A stretch of DNA of 60,699 nucleotides from an uncultured Lentisphaerota bacterium (GCA_900320095.1 ONQZ01000014.1:1-60699), one strand, 5' to 3'. Shown: positions 32,261 to 41,196, counted from the stretch's first letter. Translations and numbers: made by a program. The notes: a model not told the origin generated them from the letters alone.

Positions 32261-34609
32261 TCAGCCGAGCAGCGTCGTGCCGATATGCAGCGCGGATCCG
32301 ACCTGGTACACGATCATGGTCAGGATGTACGCCAGCGCGAGCAGGCCGCCCGCCTCGATGAACGGCATCGACCACGAGTTGAGCTCGCGGCGGATGATGG
32401 CGAGCGTGGCGAGGCACGGGATCGACAGCAGGCAGAAGAGCATGATGCAGAATCCCTGCAGCGGCGTGTAATTCTTCACGAGCTGTTCGCGCAGCGGCAC
32501 AGATTCCTCGTCCGCTTCGCCCTCGGAATACAGGATGCCGAGCTGGGCCACGAAGACTTCCTTCGCGGCGAGCGCGCCGATGGACGCGGTCGTCAGCTTC
32601 CAGTCGAATCCGATGGGCCGGAAGAGCGGTTCGAGCGCGTGTCCGACGCGGCCGGAGATGGTGTATTCCATGGCTTCCGCCATCTGCTCGTTTTCGAGCG
32701 CGGCGATGGCGTCGGCGCGTTCCTGCGCGGCGTCAATGACCGCCTGCACGTCTTCGGCGAGCTTGAATTCTTCGTCTTCTTCAGCGAGTTCACCGAGCGC
32801 CTCGAGCGCTTCGTCCGGGACGGCCTTGTTCTCCTTGACGTCCTTCATCACGTCCTCGCCGAAAATCTCCGCGAGCGCTTCGGTCTGCGCGGCGGCCTCG
32901 AGCACGGCGATCTGGGCGTCGGTCAGGACCTGCGTTTCCTCGATCTGCGCGATCTCGGCGTCGTAGTCCTTCGAGAAATCCTTCTTCTCGGGATACGTGT
33001 TGCAGATGTACAGGATGATGCTGGTGGCGAGGATGATCGTACCGGCTTTCTGCAGGTACATGCGGCCGCGGTCCCACATGTGGAGCAGCAGGCTGCGGAG
33101 GGTCGGGACGCGGTACGGCGGGAGCTCCATGAGGTAGACTTCGCCGTCGCCCTTGAAGAGCGTGGACTTCATGATGCGGGCGGCAATGAGCGCGATGACC
33201 ACGCCGATAAAGTACATGAGCCACATCACGAACGCCTGGTATTTCTGCACGAAGAACGCCGGGATGATGAGCGCGTAGATCGGCAGACGCGCGCCGCAGC
33301 TCATCAGCGGCAGGACCATGATCGTGGTCTTGCGGTCGCGTTCGGACTCGATCGTGCGCGTCGCCATGATGGCGGGCACGGAGCAGCCGAATCCGAGCAC
33401 CAGCGGGACGAACGAGCGGCCCTGCAGCCCGAATTTACGCATGATGCCGTCCATGACGAACGCCGCGCGCGCCATGTAGCCGGAATCCTCCAGGATCGCG
33501 ATCGCGAAGAAGAGGAAGAGGATGTTCGGCAGGAAGACGAGCACGCCGCCGACGCCGCTGATCACGCCGTCGGTGAGGAGCGACCGCAGGAACGGAAGCG
33601 TTTCGGGGTTCCAGGCGGCCTTCACGGCATCGTTCAGGTTGCCGAAGATGTCGTCCTCGATGATGCCCATGAGCGGATCGGCGAGCGTGAACGTGAACCA
33701 GAACGTGAGGTAGATGATGAGGAAGAAAAGCGGCAGGCCGAGGTACTTGTTGGTCATCACGGCGTCGATCTTGTCGGAGATCTCGCGGCGGCGTTCCTGC
33801 GTCATGGAAATGGCGTCGCGGCAGGCGCCGGCGAGCATGGCGTAACGGCGGTCCGCCATGAAGGTGTCCGCCTCGATGGCGTGCTTTTCCCAGAGGTGCG
33901 CGATCTGGGCTTCCACCTCGTCCATCGCGGGCTTGAATTCTTCGATGCGCATTGCGGCGGTGTCGTGCTCCAGCAGCTTGATGGCGAAAAAGCGCGACGG
34001 GATGTGAGCGTATTTTTCGACCTTGAGCGAGTCGATCTTGTCCGCGACCGCCTTGATCGCGTCGTCGATGTCCTCGCCGTAGGTCAGCATGGGCACGCCG
34101 TGTTCGTCAAGCTCGGTCAGCGTCTTCGCGAGCAGGTCGAGCAGCGGCTTCACGCCGCCGATCTTGCTGCCGACGGTCTGCGCGATCGGGGAGCCGAAAT
34201 ATTTCTCCAGCTTCGGGATGTCGAACTTGAAGCCCTTGCGGCGGGCGTCGTCGCTCATATTGAACGCCAGGATCATCGGGATGTGGAGTTCGGCGAGCTG
34301 GGTCGTGAGGTAGAGGCTGCGGCGCGGGATGGACGAGTCGACCACGTCGATGATGAGGTCGATCCCGGGCTTGGTCAGCTCCTGGAACACGACGTCCTCT
34401 TCGGGCGAGGACGAGGACAGCGAATACACGCCCGGCAGGTCGATCAGCTCGATTTCCATGCCGTTCAGCGTGAACTTGCCGCTCTTGCTCTCCACGGTCA
34501 CGCCGGGGTAGTTGCCGACGTGCTGGCGCGCGCCGGTGAGCGCGTTGAAAATGCAGGTCTTGCCGCAGTTCGGATTGCCCGCGAGCGCGACTCTGAAATG
34601 CTGTTTCAT
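32261..34609 (-). CDS. feoB: Ferrous iron transporter FeoB
   Basis: 782 residues. The N-terminal G domain has GNPNCGKTCIFN (G1), LIDLPGVYSL (G3) and a degenerate NMSD G4; a GDI-type spacer and about eight TM helices follow. It transports Fe(II) across the inner membrane. An unusually long, acidic, Ala/Glu-rich insertion (DNA about 32,960-32,690, residues such as LAEEDEEFKLAEDVQ) sits between the middle TM helices and the last TM block. It follows feoA by 3 bp. Expression is probably iron-controlled. Confidence 0.97.
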   Translation of the reverse strand: MKQHFRVALAGNPNCGKTCIFNALTGARQHVGNYPGVTVESKSGKFTLNGMEIELIDLPGVYSLSSSSPEEDVVFQELTKPGIDLIIDVVDSSIPRRSLYLTTQLAELHIPMILAFNMSDDARRKGFKFDIPKLEKYFGSPIAQTVGSKIGGVKPLLDLLAKTLTELDEHGVPMLTYGEDIDDAIKAVADKIDSLKVEKYAHIPSRFFAIKLLEHDTAAMRIEEFKPAMDEVEAQIAHLWEKHAIEADTFMADRRYAMLAGACRDAISMTQERRREISDKIDAVMTNKYLGLPLFFLIIYLTFWFTFTLADPLMGIIEDDIFGNLNDAVKAAWNPETLPFLRSLLTDGVISGVGGVLVFLPNILFLFFAIAILEDSGYMARAAFVMDGIMRKFGLQGRSFVPLVLGFGCSVPAIMATRTIESERDRKTTIMVLPLMSCGARLPIYALIIPAFFVQKYQAFVMWLMYFIGVVIALIAARIMKSTLFKGDGEVYLMELPPYRVPTLRSLLLHMWDRGRMYLQKAGTIILATSIILYICNTYPEKKDFSKDYDAEIAQIEETQVLTDAQIAVLEAAAQTEALAEIFGEDVMKDVKENKAVPDEALEALGELAEEDEEFKLAEDVQAVIDAAQERADAIAALENEQMAEAMEYTISGRVGHALEPLFRPIGFDWKLTTASIGALAAKEVFVAQLGILYSEGEADEESVPLREQLVKNYTPLQGFCIMLFCLLSIPCLATLAIIRRELNSWSMPFIEAGGLLALAYILTMIVYQVGSALHIGTTLLG

Positions 34610-34612
34610 CGC

Positions 34613-34924
34613 TCACGCCTCCTTTTTCAGCACGATGTTCGCGGCATCGTCGCTGTGCAGCGCCATGCTCGTTTCCATGATCTTCACGCGGATCAGGCCG
34701 CCGAACGGCGCATGCGCCTCCATGAGAAGTTCGGTGCCGGGGACCAGCCCGACGTCGGCGAATTTCTTGCGCCCGCGTGCTTTCGGCATGACCTTCACGA
34801 TCGTCGCGGTCATCCCGATGGGAAGCTCGGCGAGCGTCATTTCCTCGCCCGCGACCGGAACGCGGTAATCCGGCGTCTTCGAGGCGTCGCACCCGCATCC
34901 GCAGGAACATTTTTTCTCAGACAT
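34613..34924 (-). CDS. feoA: FeoA-domain protein with Cys-rich N-terminus
   Basis: 103 residues. The C-terminal 75 are a typical SH3-like FeoA domain (MTLAELPIGMTATIVKV, ADVGLVPGTELLMEAHAPFGG, IKVKI-like MET end). The first 20 carry the extra motif CSCGCGCD, a possible metal-binding tag not usual in FeoA. It is the first gene of feoAB. A GATATATATC palindrome lies upstream (about 35,005-35,015), but I do not assign a regulator to it. Confidence 0.93.
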   Translation of the reverse strand: MSEKKCSCGCGCDASKTPDYRVPVAGEEMTLAELPIGMTATIVKVMPKARGRKKFADVGLVPGTELLMEAHAPFGGLIRVKIMETSMALHSDDAANIVLKKEA

Positions 34925-35101
34925 TGTAGAACCCCTTTCTTTCGAAGCTCCGGAACGCCGCGCGCGCTGAGTTCACGCTATCCCGGAATCCTCTTTTTGT
35001 TGTTGGATATATATCAGTTTTGGATTTCAAAACTTTGTCAGACCTAACTTTTGCAAATCAAGCAAATCCCTTTTGACCGGATTGAGAATCAGACGAAAGA
35101 C

Positions 35102-35295
35102 AAGTCCCGGAACCATCCCGCGGACCCGGCAGAAAACCGGACCCGGATCTGCATTACCCTAACCGGCGTTTCCGTTCGTTTTCCGCTGACGCATGTATGA
35201 ACGCCGCGCCGGCCCCTTTCCACACTCTCCCTTTTGGAGAAACGGCGCACCTGCACTGACACGCCGCCGAATGGTTCCGGGACTTTTGATGTCGT
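35102..35295 (-). ncRNA. Candidate structured RNA closed by a perfect 15-bp helix
   Basis: AAGTCCCGGAACCAT (35102-35116) and its exact reverse complement (35271-35285) enclose 154 bp of GC-rich sequence. On the minus strand the inside folds further: UCUCC-AAAAG-GGAGA, a long CCGGCG/CGCCGG helix with an inner CGUUC/GAACG helix, and a CCGG hairpin. A promoter (35302-35329) points into it, with a predicted start about 10 nt before the closing helix. It could be a free RNA, in size and shape somewhat like 6S RNA, or a leader upstream of feoA. No coding frame with a ribosome site was seen. Confidence 0.5.
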
Positions 35296-35301
35296 ATAAA
35301 T

Positions 35302-35329
35302 ACTATATCACCATTTTTGGAGATTACAA
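35302..35329 (-). promoter_or_regulatory. Promoter reading into the candidate RNA
   Basis: On the minus strand TTGTAA (35324-35329) and TATAGT (35302-35307) are 16 bp apart. It lies directly downstream of the sigma-factor terminator. Confidence 0.55.
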
Positions 35330-35382
35330 GTTAGTTTCGACTAATTTTTTGTGTTTTTTTGGTTTTGGACACGTCCGAACAT

Positions 35383-35420
35383 GAAAAAGCCCCGAAAGCA
35401 TGAGAGCTTCCGAGGCTTTG
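35383..35420 (-). terminator. Terminator of the primary-type sigma gene
   Basis: On the minus strand AAAGCCTCGGAAGC pairs with GCTTTCGGGGCTTT around a short loop, followed by a T-run, about 20 bp after the stop at 35443. Confidence 0.8.
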
Positions 35421-35442
35421 TTACTTACTAGACGGACCGGAC

Positions 35443-36639
35443 TCAGTGATCCATCGCTTCGACTTCGTCGGCGAGTTTCGCGCGGAGTTTCGCGAGCGCC
35501 TGGTTCTGAAGCTGGCGGACGCGTTCGCGCGTACGGTGGATCATCTGGCTGACCTCTTCCAGCGTTTTCGGGCGGCGGCCGTCGAGCCCGAACCGAAGCT
35601 GAATGATCTGGCGTTCGCGCGCGTCAAGCTCGCCGAGGAGCGAGAAGAGGCGCTGGACGGATTCCTCGTCGCCGACGATGCGGTCCGGCATCATGGCGTT
35701 CCGGTCGGAGATGACGTCCTCGAAACTGCCGTCCTCGCCCTGCTGGATGGGAGCGTGGAGCGAGATCGTCTTGAGGTCGGAGAGACGGAGCGCGGCGACG
35801 GTGCGTTCGCTGAGGGAAAGGTTGTCGGCGAGCTCGTTGTCTGTGGGGGCGCGGCCGAGCTGTTCGGTCAGTTTCATGTTGGCGAGCTTGATCTTGTTGA
35901 TCTTGCCCGCGGACTGGACCGGGATGCGGATCACGCTCGCCTGGTTCGCCAGAGCACGGCGCATGGACTGCTTGATCCACCATGCGGCATAGGAGCTGAA
36001 CTTCGCGCCTTTCGCCGGATCGAATTTCTCGACCGCGCGCACGAGTCCGAGGTTGCCTTCGGAAATCAGGTCGCAGAGCGGCAGACCGAATCCCTTGAAA
36101 TCGTGCGCGATCTTCACGACCAGGCGCAGGTTCGCCTTGATGAGCGTGGCGCAGGCTTCGTCGTGCAGGGCGCGGTTTTCGCCGTGGATCTGCGCCGCCA
36201 GCACTTTTTCCTGTTCCGGCGAGATCAGCGGGATCTGCCCGACTTCGTTCATATACAGCTTCATCGAGTCGGTCTTCGCGATGAATCCCTGTTTCGCGGC
36301 GGCCTTCGCGTTCTTCTTGTCGAGCTTCGGATCGCGGGTCTCCCCGGTCATGTACTTGCTGAGGTCGATCGCGGAAACGTCCACCTCTTCCTCCTGGGCG
36401 GCAGCGGCCTCTTTCGCCTTCAGATTGGAAGCCGGCACGTCGATCGTGACTTTCAGGACGGACTTCTTCACCGGACGGATCACGGATTTCCGGCGCGGCG
36501 CGGACGGGAGCTTTTCTTCCTTGGCGGAAGGCGCCTGGGCAAGGACGGGCATCGCGACCGGAGTTTCCGAGGCGGTCGTGATCGTCACATTGAAGGCGGG
36601 CATGGTGGACGGTGCAAAAGATTTTGCGGTTCTTTTCAT
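35443..36639 (-). CDS. Primary-type sigma-70 factor (RpoD/RpoS-like)
   Basis: 398 residues from the ATG at 36639, which has AAGGAAG upstream; an in-frame ATG at 36678 adds 13 unconserved residues. A variable basic/Ala-rich N-terminus (about 90 residues, no region 1.1) precedes region 1.2 ([21 protein letters not shown]), region 2 ([54 protein letters not shown]), region 3 and region 4 with its helix-turn-helix ([21 protein letters not shown]). It recruits RNA polymerase to housekeeping-type promoters. The lack of region 1.1 makes it nearer to RpoS/SigB-like or minor primary factors; which one cannot be decided. Confidence 0.93.
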   Translation of the reverse strand: MKRTAKSFAPSTMPAFNVTITTASETPVAMPVLAQAPSAKEEKLPSAPRRKSVIRPVKKSVLKVTIDVPASNLKAKEAAAAQEEEVDVSAIDLSKYMTGETRDPKLDKKNAKAAAKQGFIAKTDSMKLYMNEVGQIPLISPEQEKVLAAQIHGENRALHDEACATLIKANLRLVVKIAHDFKGFGLPLCDLISEGNLGLVRAVEKFDPAKGAKFSSYAAWWIKQSMRRALANQASVIRIPVQSAGKINKIKLANMKLTEQLGRAPTDNELADNLSLSERTVAALRLSDLKTISLHAPIQQGEDGSFEDVISDRNAMMPDRIVGDEESVQRLFSLLGELDARERQIIQLRFGLDGRRPKTLEEVSQMIHRTRERVRQLQNQALAKLRAKLADEVEAMDH

Positions 36640-36862
36640 GTTCTTCCTTTGTATGGTTGATGCATTCCCGGAATGCATGGTATGTCATCGCAGGGATGGA
36701 AGACGTCTTATCCCGGTTCGTCCGGCGGCGCCGATGACGCGGCGACCTGTGGCGGACAGAAAAAACATCTCTTCATATATAGGGGATTTTTCGGGTCAAA
36801 AACGGGAAAATCTCGACATATTTCACGTTTTACGCAAAGAGACAAAGAATAATATTTCGCGT

Positions 36863-36889
36863 TCTATAAAAATATTTCATTGATTGCAA
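36863..36889 (-). promoter_or_regulatory. Possible promoter of the sigma-70 gene
   Basis: On the minus strand TTGCAA (36884-36889) and TATAGA (36863-36868) are 15 bp apart, giving a leader of about 220 nt. The rest of 36640-37057 has no gene; it holds the terminators of the neighbouring repeat protein. Confidence 0.45.
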
Positions 36890-36970
36890 GCATGATGCAA
36901 AGAAAAATAAAAACAGTTCACCAAAAAGAAAAAGACAATAAGATATAAACCCGTTTATCCGGGACAAAAC

Positions 36971-37013
36971 GATCCCGCTCTGACGGATTGAGGAGGTCCG
37001 TCGCGGCGGGATC
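36971..37013 (-). terminator. Two-part terminator after the 981-aa repeat protein
   Basis: GATCCCGC/GCGGGATC enclose GACGGA/TCCGTC, followed on the minus strand by GTTTTGTCC. A smaller GGGCATG/CATGCCC hairpin (37022-37039) lies between it and the stop. Confidence 0.65.
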
Positions 37014-37057
37014 CTTCAGGGGGGCATGATGCCATGCCCTATTATAGTTGATATGTA

Positions 37058-40003
37058 TTACGCGAGGATGATCCAGTTCGCGGAAGCGCCGCCGGATTCC
37101 AGCCACTGCGCGGCGTCGCCGACCATGCAGAGCCCGGCGGCTTCGGCGGGGATCGCACCGACGGAAAGCGGATCGTCCGTCACGAACTGATCCAGCGAAT
37201 CCCATTTGCTCAGATCGCTGTCCCCCAGCAGGACCATGATCCCGGTCTGCGAATGGGAGAGCAGCAGATCGTCCACGCCGTCGCCCTGGAAATCGCCGAT
37301 CGCGCGGATGTCCCAGCCATCCCAGTTCTGCGCGCCCATGTCCATCGACGCGTCGTCCAGCCAGAACCCGACTTCGCGCAGGGATTCCAGTTCCACCTGG
37401 AACGCATCGCAGCAAGGGATCAGGAGCGCCGGGAAATCTTCGACGTTCACGTCGGTGGCACGAAGAATGCAGGTCGAATCCAATGGGTTTCCATCGAAGG
37501 TGAGGACTTCCGGAGCAGTCGTCGCGACGTCGCTGGAGGTGGTGGGCGCTACGATCAGCGTTCCGGGGTCGGTGTTCGAATTGGAGAGATCATCCTTCGC
37601 CAGAGCGAGCGCCTTCTGCATGCCGTCGAGGTCGTTGATCGTGATCGAAAGGCAGCCGGAGAGGTCGCTCACCGTGATGTAATTGTTGTACGGCTTAAGC
37701 GCGTCCTGAAGCGAATCGGTGTCGGTGCTGAGCACGATGCCCTGCGTGCCGTCCGCATTCACAAAGATGTCCTCGCCCGGCAGGATGGAGTTCAGCACGG
37801 ACGTGGTCCGCATCATGTTCCAGGTATCGTCGCTGATCTGGATGATGGTTCCGGTCGAGCTCGACACATCCTGTCCGCCGTTCAGCGCCGCCGCCTCGGA
37901 AATGAGGTTGACGAGTCCGATGATGTTGTAGGCGGAATTCGAGGCCGTCGTGTCCGAAACGGAAGTGGAAGCCGAGGTTGTTCCGCCCGTCAGGCCGCCG
38001 AGGAGCGAACTGAGCGCGGAGAGGTCAAAACCGCTTGTGGAAGCCGTGCCGCCGCCGAGCAGGCCGCTGAGGAGCGAGCTTAGGCCGTTGCCGCCGGTCA
38101 GGCCGGAGAGCAGTGAGCTGAGGCCGTTGCCGCCGAGGAGCCCGGAGAGGCCGGACAGAAGATCGGTCGAACCGGTGGAGGCGGTCGAGCCGTCCACGCT
38201 GATCCCGGCACCGTTGTAAAGATCCGTGAGGGAATCGAGAAGCTCGAAGCCGTCGAGGCCGCCGCTGCCGATGCCGTTCATAATGCCGATGTAACCGCTG
38301 AACAGATTGCCGAGATTGCCGAGGTTGCCGAGCGCGGACAGGATATTGGTCGAGCCGGTGGAGGCCGTGCTGCCGTCCACGCTGATCGTGGTGCCCCCGG
38401 TCAGGCCGCCCAGCAGGCCGGTCAGAGCGGACAGGTCAATGCCGCTGGTTGAGGTCGTGCCCCCGGTCAGCCCGCCGAGCAATCCGGTCAGGGCGGAGAG
38501 GTCAAGACCGCTCGTCGATGCCATGGTTCCGTCCACGCTCAAAGTCGCGCCGCCGCCGAGGAGACCGGAGAGCAGAGAGCTGAGGCTGTTGCCGCCGAGG
38601 AGACCGCTCAGGATGTCGCCCGTGCCGGTCGAGGCGGTCGAGCCGTCCACGCTGATCCCGGCGCCGTTGTAAAGATTCGTGAGGGAATCGAGAAGATCGA
38701 AGCCGTCAAGATCGCCGCTGCCGATCCCGCCGAGGATGCCCGTCAGACCGCCGAACAGATTTCCGAGGCCGCCGAGGTTGCCGAGGACGGAAAGCACATC
38801 GGCAGAACCGGCGGACGTTTCGACGTCCACGCTCAACGCGGTTTCGCCGCCGAGCAGGCCGGAAAGAAGTTCGGAAAGCCCGGATAGGTCGCCGAGTTCG
38901 CCGTCCACGCTCAAGGTCGTGTCGCTTCCGAGGAGACCGGACAGAATCTCGCTCAGGCCGGACAGGTCGCCAAGCTCACCGTCCACGCTCAAAGTCGTTT
39001 CGCCGCCGAGAAGGCCGGAAAGAAGTTCGGAGAGGCCGGACAGATCGCCAAGCTCGCCGTCAACGCTCAATGCAGAATCACCGCCGAGCAGGCCCGCGAG
39101 GATTTCACTCAGCCCGGACAGATCGCCAAGTTCACCGTCCACGCTCAAGGTCGTGTCTCCGCCGAGAAGGCCGGAAAGCAATTCGGAGAGCCCGGACAGA
39201 TCGCCAAGTTCACCGTCTACGCTCAAAGTCGTATCGCCGCCGAGCAGACCGGAAAGAAGTTCAGAAAGACCGGACAGATCGCCGAGTTCGCCGTCCACGC
39301 TCAATGTCGTTTCCCCGCCGAGCAGACCGGAAAGAAGTTCAGAAAGACCGGACAGATCGCCGAGTTCGCCGTCCACGCTCAAAGTCGTTTCTCCGCCGAG
39401 CAGGCCGGACAGAATCTCGCTCAGACCCGACAGGTCGCCAAGCTCGCTGTCCACGCTCAATGTCGTTTCGCCGCCGAGCAGACCGGACAGAATCTCGCTC
39501 AACCCGGACAGGTCGCCGAGCTCACCGTCCACGCTCAAAGTCGTTTCTCCGCCGAGCAGGCCGGACAGAATCTCGCTCAGGCCGGACAGGTCGCCTTCGC
39601 CACTGAGCAGGCCCGAAAGCAGCCCTTCGACATCCAGGCTGGAGAGATCGCCTTCGCCGTTCAGCAGGTCGGACACGACCTGAAGCACGTCGTCAACATT
39701 GCCGCTGATCTCGTAGTCGTTGCAGGAATAATCGTCGAAGGAATAATCGTCATAGTAGCCGTAATCGTCGCCGGGCAGATAGCCGAGGTCATTGAAGAGC
39801 CCGCCGAAGAGGTCGCCGCCGAACAGATCGTCCAGCCCGCCCACGCTGAAGCTCGAATCGTAGTCGTCGTAATAGCTGTAGTCATTGTAGCCATAGTCGT
39901 CGTAGTAGCCGTAATCGCCGCCGAACAGCGACCCGAGCCCGCTGAACAGATAGTCCAGTCCGCCCAGTCCGCCAAATCCGTCTACGCTCAGGAAGGAATC
40001 CAT
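37058..40003 (-). CDS. 981-aa LSGL/TTLSVDG tandem-repeat surface protein
   Basis: The N-terminus (MDSFLSVDG, then a Gly/Tyr/Asp-rich stretch such as YGYYDDYGY) has no signal peptide. About nine near-identical 26-residue repeats follow (ETTLSVDGELGD, then LSGLSEILSGLLGG), then longer Gly/Leu/Thr-rich repeats with SVDGSTASTG. A non-repeat domain of about 200 residues and a C-terminal FG-GAP-like part (WDIRAIGDFQGDGVDDLLL) end in NWIILA. That tail is homologous to the last third of the adhesin FG-GAP modules (WNLRAIGDFLGDGRDD, ending WTVIA). A GAGG ribosome site precedes the ATG. It is probably exported by a C-terminal signal and forms a repetitive surface fibre (inference). Confidence 0.8.
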   Translation of the reverse strand: MDSFLSVDGFGGLGGLDYLFSGLGSLFGGDYGYYDDYGYNDYSYYDDYDSSFSVGGLDDLFGGDLFGGLFNDLGYLPGDDYGYYDDYSFDDYSCNDYEISGNVDDVLQVVSDLLNGEGDLSSLDVEGLLSGLLSGEGDLSGLSEILSGLLGGETTLSVDGELGDLSGLSEILSGLLGGETTLSVDSELGDLSGLSEILSGLLGGETTLSVDGELGDLSGLSELLSGLLGGETTLSVDGELGDLSGLSELLSGLLGGDTTLSVDGELGDLSGLSELLSGLLGGDTTLSVDGELGDLSGLSEILAGLLGGDSALSVDGELGDLSGLSELLSGLLGGETTLSVDGELGDLSGLSEILSGLLGSDTTLSVDGELGDLSGLSELLSGLLGGETALSVDVETSAGSADVLSVLGNLGGLGNLFGGLTGILGGIGSGDLDGFDLLDSLTNLYNGAGISVDGSTASTGTGDILSGLLGGNSLSSLLSGLLGGGATLSVDGTMASTSGLDLSALTGLLGGLTGGTTSTSGIDLSALTGLLGGLTGGTTISVDGSTASTGSTNILSALGNLGNLGNLFSGYIGIMNGIGSGGLDGFELLDSLTDLYNGAGISVDGSTASTGSTDLLSGLSGLLGGNGLSSLLSGLTGGNGLSSLLSGLLGGGTASTSGFDLSALSSLLGGLTGGTTSASTSVSDTTASNSAYNIIGLVNLISEAAALNGGQDVSSSTGTIIQISDDTWNMMRTTSVLNSILPGEDIFVNADGTQGIVLSTDTDSLQDALKPYNNYITVSDLSGCLSITINDLDGMQKALALAKDDLSNSNTDPGTLIVAPTTSSDVATTAPEVLTFDGNPLDSTCILRATDVNVEDFPALLIPCCDAFQVELESLREVGFWLDDASMDMGAQNWDGWDIRAIGDFQGDGVDDLLLSHSQTGIMVLLGDSDLSKWDSLDQFVTDDPLSVGAIPAEAAGLCMVGDAAQWLESGGASANWIILA
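38835..39612 (-). repeat. 78-bp tandem repeat array in the repeat protein
   Basis: About nine to ten copies of a 78-bp unit encode ETTLSVDGELGD plus LSGLSE(I/L)LSGLLGG. Copies differ mostly at a few sites (E/D, I/L, S/A), so they amplified recently. A two-codon variant (SVDSELGD) marks one copy. Confidence 0.95.
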
Positions 40004-40075
40004 GTTGACCTCGCTTTCCCCGTTTTTGAGGAGAAAATGGTTGAAAAAGTTTAATACTGTTAAATTCTTACTCTA

Positions 40076-40103
40076 AATATAGCACGCACACACGCGATAT
40101 CAA
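40076..40103 (-). promoter_or_regulatory. Promoter of the 981-aa repeat protein
   Basis: On the minus strand TTGATA (40098-40103) and TATATT (40076-40081) are 16 bp apart with TGC before the -10. Confidence 0.7.
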
Positions 40104-40216
40104 GCCCCCAAAATCAAATTTTTTCATTTTTTTTGAATCCTCGTGCCTCCGGACGCCCGTGAAAGCACAACGGAATACGCACGTTGTCGCCCCCTCCGAA
40201 TCTTTTCCATCCGCGC

Positions 40217-40245
40217 TTGCAATCTCGCCAGTGACGGTGTATAGT
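40217..40245 (+). promoter_or_regulatory. Promoter of the lipoprotein gene
   Basis: TTGCAA (40217-40222) and TATAGT (40240-40245) are 17 bp apart, with GC before the -35. The start codon is 58 bp downstream. Confidence 0.7.
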
Positions 40246-40257
40246 TAGGAACAACTT

Positions 40258-40282
40258 AACGAATCCTTCCAACTTCCAGCAA
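40258..40282 (+). repeat. 25-bp leader repeat, copy 1
   Basis: AACGAATCCTTCCAACTTCC plus AGCAA in the lipoprotein leader. A near-identical copy (two mismatches) is at 41130-41154, 18 bp after the same gene's stop. Confidence 0.7.
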
Positions 40283-40302
40283 TACACGAAAGGACCTGTA
40301 CC

Positions 40303-41112
40303 ATGCAGTCACGAATCATCCGCAGAATGTTCGTTTGCTTCGCCGCCGTTTGTCTGAGCGTCGCGTTTTTCACCGGGTGCACAAACTATAGTTTCAGTGT
40401 AACCTGTCGTGATTGCGATGCCGGCAATTGCTTTATTTGGACAGGCGCGTTTGCCGTATGCGAGAATGATCGCCGTTTCCAGTATACATCTCCCAGAAAA
40501 TCTATCTCTCCTTTTCTGAATGCACCGCTTGACGAAATACAGCTTGAGTGGTCATTGTTGAAAGGAACCGATGTGGAGAGAGTGCCAGCAGTCTTCGGCC
40601 CCTCATGCATAGAAGCAAAAAAGTCTTTTCCTGAACAGAATGTTTATTATTGTGAAAAGATGGTCAGGATCCATGTCCCGGATTTCCTGAAAGGCCGTAA
40701 ATTGGGGGAGATCCTGTTCGATTTCTATCATGACAAGGTCATTGTCGCATATCGAGTCAGATACGAAGATATGCCGACGAGTGAGTCCAATCCGATTTTC
40801 GTATACTATTATCTTGAAGATGGAACTCCGTATGATGACGACGCATCTAATTTCCCGGAGTATTTCAAAAAGCATCCGACGGCCACGGAAGAGGACTATA
40901 TGAAAGAGCAGCGCCGTCTTTACGATGCATTTCGGGAAAAGTTCCCCGGAAAAACGGATATTGATTTCCTCATGTTTTTGAGGTTTGTGCAACGTGCGCC
41001 TATGGTGAATGCGGAGAATGATCCTATGATGCCGATGATCGAAAGAAATGTCAAGTACGGTTCCTACGTCATCCCGGACTGGATGAAACCGTACGAGAAC
41101 ACGCCCCTTTGA
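40303..41112 (+). CDS. Lipoprotein of unknown function
   Basis: 269 residues. A signal peptide with lipobox (AFFTGC) places the mature protein as a lipid-anchored envelope protein; CRDCDAGNC near the N-terminus gives three further Cys. The rest has no motif I recognise. It has its own promoter and an AAGGA ribosome site. Lower GC than its neighbours and the flanking direct repeats suggest a recently arrived or duplicated gene. Confidence 0.8.
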   Translation: MQSRIIRRMFVCFAAVCLSVAFFTGCTNYSFSVTCRDCDAGNCFIWTGAFAVCENDRRFQYTSPRKSISPFLNAPLDEIQLEWSLLKGTDVERVPAVFGPSCIEAKKSFPEQNVYYCEKMVRIHVPDFLKGRKLGEILFDFYHDKVIVAYRVRYEDMPTSESNPIFVYYYLEDGTPYDDDASNFPEYFKKHPTATEEDYMKEQRRLYDAFREKFPGKTDIDFLMFLRFVQRAPMVNAENDPMMPMIERNVKYGSYVIPDWMKPYENTPL

Positions 41113-41129
41113 GCGGCAAACAGGATAGG

Positions 41130-41154
41130 AACGAATCCTTCCAAACTTCAGCAA
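41130..41154 (+). repeat. 25-bp leader repeat, copy 2
   Basis: This near-copy of the lipoprotein leader is followed by GGAAAAGTCCAATG and then a stop after three codons, as if a second, lost gene copy once began here. Confidence 0.6.
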
Positions 41155-41196
41155 CCCGGAAAAGTCCAATGCCCGCCGAGTGAGGGAAATTAAGAA

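Noticed and set aside
35020..35045. A DtxR-type operator (TTAGGT half-site) upstream of feoA
   Set aside because: Only one half-site; the other half does not match, so I do not assign it.
35366..35378. A third copy of the GGACG/CGTCC site near GGACACGTCCG
   Set aside because: Only one box pair with different spacing and no inverted partner; could be chance.
38835..39612. CRISPR-like array
   Set aside because: The repeats are contiguous 78-bp coding units in frame, with no spacers and no cas genes.
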